Positions 13,107 to 18,060 of a DNA stretch of 18,060 nucleotides are shown here, piece after piece. Made by a program: the position numbers and the translations under genes. The notes under the pieces are model-generated. The model had not been told where the DNA came from and did not search any database. It saw only the letters and a program-made list of their open reading frames with translations. The DNA is from JAKBCQ01 sp021807585. GTDB lineage: Bacteria > Planctomycetota > Planctomycetia > Isosphaerales > Isosphaeraceae. The stretch is taken from positions 1-18,060 of the forward strand of contig DAHWFG010000488.1 of NCBI GenBank assembly GCA_027325115.1. Reading direction: 5' to 3'. Positions within the stretch are counted from its first letter, which is position 1. Every line of letters starts with the position of its first letter.

Positions 13107-15893
13107 TCACTCTTCGGGTTTTCCGCGTGTCGCCGCGACGGGCGCGAGGAGATTATCGAGCGGCGCGTAATCGTCGGTGAGGATGATGCCGCGGGATCGA
13201 ACGGTAAGCTCCTTCATGTGTTTATCACTATAGGGTTGGGTTTCGGTTTTGGTTTTGACCGGGCCGTCGCCGGGTTCGACGGGAAAGGCGATCGAGTAAA
13301 GCGCGGGATCGCCGGGACGCGCGCCGAGATCGTTGAGATCGAGCGGTTTTTTACACGCCGCGACGACGAACGTTTCGCGAATGCCCAGGCCCGGCCGCGA
13401 GTTCGTGCCGAAGACGTAGATGTGCGGGAACGTCAGTTTGGCGGTTTCAACCCAGGATCCCAGAAACCCGCCGAGCGACCGGGCGCGTTCGAGCGCCTGC
13501 TCGTTGGATTTGGCGTGCAAACGCACCTTGCGATTGTTCTTTTTATCGCCGTCTTCGTTTTTCAAATCGGCCTCGGCCTGAGCGTCCGATTCATAAACAT
13601 CAATAATGTTAATCATGTAGATGCCGTCGTCGTCGAGCATCTCGGCGATCTTGCGGTTGAATTCGAGAGTGGTGAGATGCCAGGGAACCGAGAAATCGTT
13701 GAAAGCGTCTCCGTAAATAACGTTGAACTTTTTCTTCTTATAATTGTTTTCAACGAACCGCCGCGCGTCCCCCCACGTCGTTTGAATCGGCGTATCGCGG
13801 GGAAGGCCGATCGCCAGGTGATTCGTCTCGGTGACCGAGCGATCGATCTCGGCGACCTCGGCCGACGCGTGCGGGTATTCGTTCAAAATGTAACGCGGGA
13901 ACGTGTACGATCCCCCGCCCAAAAAGAGCGTTTTCAGCGGGAAATTCGTGATCGACGCGGCCTCTTTTCCGGTCCGTTCGGCGATCGAACGACGCGTTAC
14001 CAAGGCGTAAATATGCTCATAATCATAATCAAGCCGCTCGGGATGATCAAGAATGCAATAGCCGTGAATCAAACTATCAAGCACAAGAACGCGCTTTTGT
14101 AAACCAAGAGGATCATACTCGTTTTCTACCTTGATGTAATAATATTTGCTTTCTTTGGCATAGGCGACCGCTCCATCTTTTTTGGCGTCGACTTCGCCGT
14201 GATTTTCTCGAATGCCCCAGGCGCGCCCCTGTTTTTCGAACCAAACTCCGGGTGCGAACGCGATGATGCACAAACCGAGCGGGATTCCCGCCCACGCCGC
14301 GTGCCACGCCGTCCCCAAAAAGGTGGCGGCGAGCGCCATCGTCGCCGCGATTGTGAGCATCAAACCCTTTGTGCCAAGGATCTCGATCAGGTAAAAACCC
14401 GTGAGGAACGTTCCCAAGATGCTTCCCACCATTCCCCACGCGTACACCTGACCGATCGCCGTTCCGGTGCGCTTCGATCGCCGTACGCGATCGACCGCAA
14501 GCTTGGCGACGACCGGGCTCACCGTCCCCATGCCCACCGCGGGCAAAAAGAACATGATCGAAACGACTAAAAGCACCCGTGAAGGCCACGCAAGCGATAA
14601 CGGCCAAATGAGAGCCCACGATAATGCGGAATCACGCTCCCACGCGAGGTCGATCTTCCAATGATCCATCACCCATTTCGTAAGACTTTCGGGTAAATTC
14701 GGCGGCGTTTCCCAGATCAACACCCAAATCACCAATATCGAGGCGACCAAAAACAACCAGCTCGCCTGCTTCTCGCTCCGAATATGATCGGCGATCTTTC
14801 CGCCCAAGTAATTACCCAGGCTCAGCCCCCCCAGCAACACGCCGATCACGCTCGTCCAGCCGTAAATGCTCGACCCCAAATGGCGCGTCACCATGCGTCC
14901 GGCGCCCATCTCGAGCGCCATGAAACCCATGCTGGCCAGAAACGAAAGGACCGCCAGATCGGCCAATCGCGGCTTCATTCCGTGATCCCAATCGGGGGTG
15001 TTGAATTCATCGTCGGCCTTCGATCCCGCCGCTTGCTTGCCGTCGCTTTTGGCCGCGGTTTGATCGTCGGATGCTCCCAAGCGATCGGCGCCGTCGGCCG
15101 CGGGTATCCGCGCCGAAGCGATCAAACGAACGACGCCCCACACACCAAGCGCGATCACGAGCGCCTGACCGATCGTCGAGACGATGTTGACCGAGACCGA
15201 ATCGAGCCGGATCGCAGGGAGCGAATGCCGGGCGCTCGTGAGCTCAAGAGTCGCTCCGATGAGCGTCGTTACGCACGCGGCGATCGCGAGCGACTTGCCG
15301 ATCTTGCCCGAAAGGAGCGCGGTCGCAAGCGCGGCGAGCCACGCGGCGACATACATCACGATCAGCGTGTTCGTCGCCTGATAAATCAAAATGAAGCCCG
15401 CGAGGAACGTCCCCGTGATCGACCCGACCGCTCCCCAAAAGTAAACGTCGCCGATCGCGCTCCCCGATTTCCTCGCCTGCTCGACCGCCATCTTGGCGAC
15501 CACGGGGCTAATCATCCCCAAGAAAGTTGTGGGGGCGAGAAAATCGAGCGTCACCACCAAAAGCGTGCGCAAATCCCAGGGCAAAGAATCAAGCCCCGGC
15601 AACTTGCCGATATACGCGTTAACCCATAAACAACCGATTGTAAGAGCCGAGCCGATCGCGTAAAGCGGGCCGAGCGCGCTTTTAGGACCGACGCGATCCC
15701 CCAATCGTCCTCCCAAAACGTTACCCAGGCAGATTCCCGCAAGCATCACGCCAATGACGCACGTCCAAACCGTCAGCGACGCGCCGACGTGTCGCGCGAC
15801 GAGCCGGCTCGCGACAAGTTCGAGAACCATGATGCTCATGCTGCTGAAAAACGCGAGCGAATACGGGGCGAGTCGTTGAATAAGCCGGTTCAT
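13107..15893 (-). CDS. Large polytopic spermidine-synthase-like protein (fused MFS/spermidine synthase type)
   Basis: 928-aa inner-membrane protein. ATG 15893 is chosen because GGAGAG (15903-15908) lies 9 nt upstream and the first TM helix follows; a longer frame to 16124 adds 77 polar residues. Two homologous membrane modules are visible, at about 1-260 and 305-550, matching at ARHVGASL/TRHLGSSI, ISPVVAK/VSPVVAK (128-134, 458-464) and WGAVGSITGTFLAGF/WGMVGSILGTFLTGF (153-167, 486-500). They are joined by a polar linker (about 262-305). The C-terminal part (about 585-928) resembles the SAM/decarboxy-SAM-binding Rossmann fold of spermidine synthases: GGGSYTFPR (659-667), acidic EIDR (682-685), GDA (708-710) and YGDAFND (727-733). 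Substrate and true activity are unknown; many such fusions are unlikely to be ordinary spermidine synthases. dprA follows. Confidence 0.85.
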   Translation of the reverse strand: MNRLIQRLAPYSLAFFSSMSIMVLELVASRLVARHVGASLTVWTCVIGVMLAGICLGNVLGGRLGDRVGPKSALGPLYAIGSALTIGCLWVNAYIGKLPGLDSLPWDLRTLLVVTLDFLAPTTFLGMISPVVAKMAVEQARKSGSAIGDVYFWGAVGSITGTFLAGFILIYQATNTLIVMYVAAWLAALATALLSGKIGKSLAIAACVTTLIGATLELTSARHSLPAIRLDSVSVNIVSTIGQALVIALGVWGVVRLIASARIPAADGADRLGASDDQTAAKSDGKQAAGSKADDEFNTPDWDHGMKPRLADLAVLSFLASMGFMALEMGAGRMVTRHLGSSIYGWTSVIGVLLGGLSLGNYLGGKIADHIRSEKQASWLFLVASILVIWVLIWETPPNLPESLTKWVMDHWKIDLAWERDSALSWALIWPLSLAWPSRVLLVVSIMFFLPAVGMGTVSPVVAKLAVDRVRRSKRTGTAIGQVYAWGMVGSILGTFLTGFYLIEILGTKGLMLTIAATMALAATFLGTAWHAAWAGIPLGLCIIAFAPGVWFEKQGRAWGIRENHGEVDAKKDGAVAYAKESKYYYIKVENEYDPLGLQKRVLVLDSLIHGYCILDHPERLDYDYEHIYALVTRRSIAERTGKEAASITNFPLKTLFLGGGSYTFPRYILNEYPHASAEVAEIDRSVTETNHLAIGLPRDTPIQTTWGDARRFVENNYKKKKFNVIYGDAFNDFSVPWHLTTLEFNRKIAEMLDDDGIYMINIIDVYESDAQAEADLKNEDGDKKNNRKVRLHAKSNEQALERARSLGGFLGSWVETAKLTFPHIYVFGTNSRPGLGIRETFVVAACKKPLDLNDLGARPGDPALYSIAFPVEPGDGPVKTKTETQPYSDKHMKELTVRSRGIILTDDYAPLDNLLAPVAATRGKPEE

Positions 15894-16262
15894 TACGGTG
15901 TGCTCTCCACAAAGCTGGTGTGACGATTCGACGGCGAGGCGAGTTGGCGAGACGACCCGCGGGCTCGGCGAAATCTCAAAATTATCGGATGTCCGCTCGA
16001 CGAACAACCGGCTACTCCCCCGATCACCCGACCGACTCGATAAATTCTCGTTGAGGATCTTTCCACACACGAAGTTTCCTTCGGTCAACATCACCCTTCG
16101 ATCGCATTTGACGTCCCTCCGCACGCGACCTAGCGTTCTTAAAGGAATCTTGATTCAACGCCGAATCGCCACAGTCGCGGCCGATCCGCGATTCGATCGT
16201 CTAAATCGATCAATGCGGATGATTCCACTCCTTGATGATCATCACATGCGGAGTTATTAAAA
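15894..16262. other. Divergent intergenic region (369 bp)
   Basis: Separates the minus-strand spermidine-synthase-like gene from the plus-strand membrane protein gene and must hold promoters for both. I see no gene on either strand that looks real. A 12-bp perfect palindrome TGATGATCATCA (16233-16244) lies 18 bp before the plus-strand start and just upstream of its GGAG (16250-16253). No convincing sigma70 pair could be assigned by eye. Confidence 0.5.
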
Positions 16263-16808
16263 ATGATTCAGATCATTTCTCGAATTAAACGCCGCGATTG
16301 GATCGTCGTCGGCCTGGGAATCATGATTACTGCCGCGACTCTCTTCTCGGGGTCGCTCGCCGCCGTTGGAATCCTGCTCCTCCTGGCGACTCCCGTTTTG
16401 GGCTTTTTGCTGGGAGGACGCGTCTCGGGACGCGGACCGATCGTCGCGTGCATCGTCCTGGCGCTCGGCGGAGCGCTGATGCGGTCCGAACCGTCGACGG
16501 GCGGATCAGCCGTCGCCGGTCAATTGCTTCTTTTAGCGGGGATGGCGACCGCGGCGCTCATCGGCGGGAGCTTTGCCGAAACAATGGCGCCCGCTTCGAT
16601 CGACGCCGCTCCCGCCGGACGACGCTGGGTGACCGTCGTGATCGAAACCGAAACGCCTCCCGATATTTCGGGTAAACCCGTACGCCCGACCGTCGCCCCT
16701 CGCAGCGACCCCGAACGCCGCAGCCTGTTCCGTCGCGCCGGCGGTCGAATCAAACGATATCAGCAAATTGATTCAACACAACCCGAAAAAACGAACGCCG
16801 ACGCCTGA
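16263..16808 (+). CDS. Hypothetical small polytopic membrane protein
   Basis: 181-aa protein from ATG 16263 with GGAG (16250-16253) 9 nt upstream. Four hydrophobic segments are visible at about residues 13-32, 34-52, 59-77 and 84-104, joined by very short loops (GGRVSGRG; RSEPSTGG). A roughly 75-residue hydrophilic C-terminal tail follows, rich in Pro, Arg and Asp (PDISGKPVRPTVAPRSD, FRRAGGRIKRY), probably cytoplasmic by the positive-inside rule. I recognise no family. It precedes a methyltransferase on the same strand, with a 216-nt gap that shows no gene, so an operon is possible but not shown. Confidence 0.7.
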   Translation: MIQIISRIKRRDWIVVGLGIMITAATLFSGSLAAVGILLLLATPVLGFLLGGRVSGRGPIVACIVLALGGALMRSEPSTGGSAVAGQLLLLAGMATAALIGGSFAETMAPASIDAAPAGRRWVTVVIETETPPDISGKPVRPTVAPRSDPERRSLFRRAGGRIKRYQQIDSTQPEKTNADA

Positions 16809-17013
16809 TCGGACCAAAAGCCGACGATCGATTCACCCGAGCCTGGAACGTTCGATCCACCGCGATTGAGCGCTTTCCGCTCAGGCCCGCGACGAAGTGC
16901 AAGGCGGTTTGACGCCCCGCGCTTCTCGCGGTTACGATCACGACGAAACGCGATCGACGCTCGGCGGAAAAACGAATCGATCGCGATCAAATGCTTTTCA
17001 TCGGCCGCTCCAG

Positions 17014-17020
17014 GGAAGGA
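17014..17020 (+). promoter_or_regulatory. Shine-Dalgarno that sets the methyltransferase start
   Basis: GGAAGGA lies 4 nt before ATG 17025. The frame is open upstream to 16866, but that leader is Arg/Ser-rich and unlike the family, so this ribosome-binding site favours 17025 over the longer reading. Confidence 0.6.
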
Positions 17021-17024
17021 ATCC

Positions 17025-17786
17025 ATGTTTGTTCGCGTGAATATGTCGGATAATTATCGAACGTTATGGGAGCGACATTGGTGGTGGCGTTCGCGCGAGT
17101 TTTTGCTCCGAGGCGAGATCGAGCGAACGGCTCGCCAAGGGACGATCAAGCGGATCCTTGATGTCGGCTGCGGAGACGGGCTCTTTTTTGATTTCCTCGG
17201 CCGTTTCGGCGCGGTCGCGGGAATCGAGGCCGACGAGCGGAGGGTGAACGATCCTCTCAGGCGCGATCAAATTCGCGTGATGGCGATCGACCGAGAATTT
17301 CAGACCGAGGAACCGTACGACCTGATCGTCATGCTCGACGTTCTTGAACATATTGAAGACGACATTGGCGTTCTTAGCGCGCTCCGACGTTCGCTCACCC
17401 CCGGGGGACGCATTCTATTGACGGTTCCCGCGCTGCCGATCCTTTGGAGTCGCCACGACGAAGCCAACGGCCACTTCCGCCGTTACACCAAACCGACGCT
17501 TCGCGCGGCGCTGATTCGCGCCGGATTTCAAATCAAAAAAGTACAATACTTTTTCTTTTGGACGATCGCGCCGATGCTGCTGAGAAGGCTCGTCAGCCCT
17601 TCGGGCAAAGGCCGAGCCGCCGTCGAAGATTACGCCGTCGCCGTTCCTCCCGTTCCGATCAATCAGACGCTGAAAATGATTAGCAATTGTGAGCATGTGT
17701 TGGGGCGAATCCTGCCGACTCCGATCGGCGGATCGATCCTGGCGATCGCGGTCAATTCCGCGGATTCAGCCGATATCGGATCTTGA
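17025..17786 (+). CDS. Class I SAM-dependent methyltransferase (Methyltransf_11/12-like)
   Basis: 253-aa methyltransferase. Motif I is RILDVGCGDGLFFDFLG (about residues 42-58), followed by the acidic end of strand 2 (GIEADERRV) and motif IV/post-IV DLIVMLDVLEHIEDD (about 100-114), then the SLTPGGRILLTVPA block. The N-terminal WERHWWWRSREFLL and the central HFRRYTKPTLRAALIRAGF are typical of a subgroup often found beside polyprenyl-phosphate glycosyltransferases and cell-surface glycan genes. A hydrophobic stretch (VQYFFFWTIAPMLLRRLV) suggests membrane association. The methyl acceptor cannot be named, and no glycosyltransferase lies in the window. Downstream come only GC-rich repeats. Confidence 0.88.
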   Translation: MFVRVNMSDNYRTLWERHWWWRSREFLLRGEIERTARQGTIKRILDVGCGDGLFFDFLGRFGAVAGIEADERRVNDPLRRDQIRVMAIDREFQTEEPYDLIVMLDVLEHIEDDIGVLSALRRSLTPGGRILLTVPALPILWSRHDEANGHFRRYTKPTLRAALIRAGFQIKKVQYFFFWTIAPMLLRRLVSPSGKGRAAVEDYAVAVPPVPINQTLKMISNCEHVLGRILPTPIGGSILAIAVNSADSADIGS

Positions 17787-17824
17787 ACGGCTTGACGCAC
17801 TTGAAGAACTGCTCCCTGACAAGC

Positions 17825-17861
17825 ACCCCTCCCCGGCCCTCCCCGCAAGCGGAGAGGGAGG
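17825..17861 (+). repeat. GC-rich dispersed palindromic repeat, copy 1
   Basis: A C-rich arm (ACCCCTCCCCGGCCC) leads into a near-perfect stem: CCCTCCCCGC, an AA loop, then GCGGAGAGGG with one non-Watson-Crick pair (17837-17858). The unit resembles the short CCCTCCCCGC-AAGCGG repeats scattered between genes in many bacterial genomes. It starts 38 bp after the methyltransferase stop and has no T-tract. Confidence 0.75.
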
Positions 17862-17892
17862 AATATAATCAAGTGAGAATAATGATTGTTAT

Positions 17893-17927
17893 CCTTCCCC
17901 CCGCTTGCGGGGGGATCGAGGGGGGTC
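17893..17927 (-). repeat. GC-rich dispersed palindromic repeat, copy 2 (inverted)
   Basis: Read on the minus strand this matches copy 1 in layout: ACC, a C-rich run, then the stem CCCCCCGC-AA-GCGGGGGG, then AAGG. The stem (17897-17914) is perfect with 8-bp arms. Copies 1 and 2 face each other across about 31 bp of AT-rich DNA, so together they could form a larger cruciform. Confidence 0.75.
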
Positions 17928-17972
17928 GATTTGTTTATGCGAATCGAGACCTCAGGCCTGCGTCCTGAAATG

Positions 17973-18029
17973 CGACGGAAGGTTGTTCGTGCACGCGTGT
18001 TCCCAGGGTGTCGCCCTGGGTTTCCGTCG
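17973..18029. repeat. Nested hairpin element
   Basis: An outer 8-bp stem CGACGGAA (17973-17980) with TTCCGTCG (18022-18029) encloses a perfect 7-bp hairpin CCCAGGG-TGTCG-CCCTGGG (18002-18020). It lies between copies 2 and 3 of the GC-rich repeat. It may be a second repeat family or part of a composite element; it codes for nothing recognisable. Confidence 0.6.
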
Positions 18030-18036
18030 GGGAATC

Positions 18037-18060
18037 GACCCCTCCCCGACCCTCCGCGCA
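18037..18060 (+). repeat. GC-rich dispersed repeat, copy 3 (cut by window end)
   Basis: GACCCCTCCCCGACCCTCCGC matches the left arm of copy 1 with few changes and runs into the end of the window, so the second arm is not visible. Same orientation as copy 1. Confidence 0.65.

Noticed and set aside
13218..14102. Long plus-strand open frame (294 codons) antisense to the spermidine-synthase-like gene
   Set aside because: Arg/Asp/Val-rich shadow of a well-supported gene with clear motifs; no ribosome-binding site or recognisable domain.
14784..15629. Plus-strand open frame (281 codons) antisense to the same gene
   Set aside because: Composition dominated by Arg, Asp and His, typical of an antisense frame of a GC-rich gene; no domain.
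17783..17968. 61-codon plus-strand frame over the GC-rich repeats
   Set aside because: Its PRPSPQAERE-like peptide is the translation of the dispersed repeat itself and starts inside the methyltransferase stop region.
17892..18060. CRISPR array
   Set aside because: The repeats are palindromic, few and in mixed orientation, without regular unique spacers.

Overview
This window looks like a chromosomal segment of a moderately GC-rich Gram-negative bacterium, most likely a member of the Planctomycetota (possibly Isosphaeraceae-like). That is inference from gene content and style: an RNase E/G carrying a very long charged disordered insert, a very large polytopic spermidine-synthase-like protein, a FAS1 protein, uneven Shine-Dalgarno (SD) sequences and many GATC/CGATCG words. 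No rRNA, tRNA, CRISPR array or insertion sequence was recognised.

Layout. Most genes lie on the minus strand. (1) 1-162: 5' part of an unknown membrane-anchored protein that leaves the window on the left. (2) 494-6413: a probable minus-strand operon reading [44-codon ORF]-hpf-ptsN-HPr-DUF2344-RNase E/G, closed by a strong bidirectional terminator at 431-473. (3) 6546-7133: an unrecognised single-TM protein. (4) 7340-9356: gntR-TSUP permease-DUF1634, an operon with a 4-bp start/stop overlap and a palindromic candidate operator just before gntR. (5) 9710-10960: cinA/pncC. (6) 11197-11703: a secreted fasciclin (FAS1) protein. (7) 11921-15893: dprA downstream of a 928-residue polytopic spermidine-synthase-like protein. 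(8) 16263-17786, plus strand: a small membrane protein and a SAM methyltransferase. (9) 17825-18060: a cluster of GC-rich dispersed palindromic repeats and a nested hairpin.

How the genes fit together. The hpf-ptsN-HPr order resembles the rpoN-hpf-ptsN-rapZ-npr cluster of Proteobacteria without rpoN and rapZ. Here it runs into the DUF2344-RNase E/G pair known from many phyla. Ribosome hibernation, a regulatory phosphotransferase branch and the main endoribonuclease therefore seem to share one transcript. The gntR operon looks like a regulated anion or sulfur-compound exporter. cinA and dprA are the usual NMN-recycling and DNA-uptake/recombination housekeeping genes.

The least ordinary features are the roughly 590-residue insert that splits the S1 domain of RNase E/G, the short ORF coupled to hpf, the lack of a standard start codon in front of the dprA coding signal, and a HPr with an altered active-site motif. 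I saw no clearly new defence or mobile system. The best candidates for new biology are the RNase E/G architecture and its operon.
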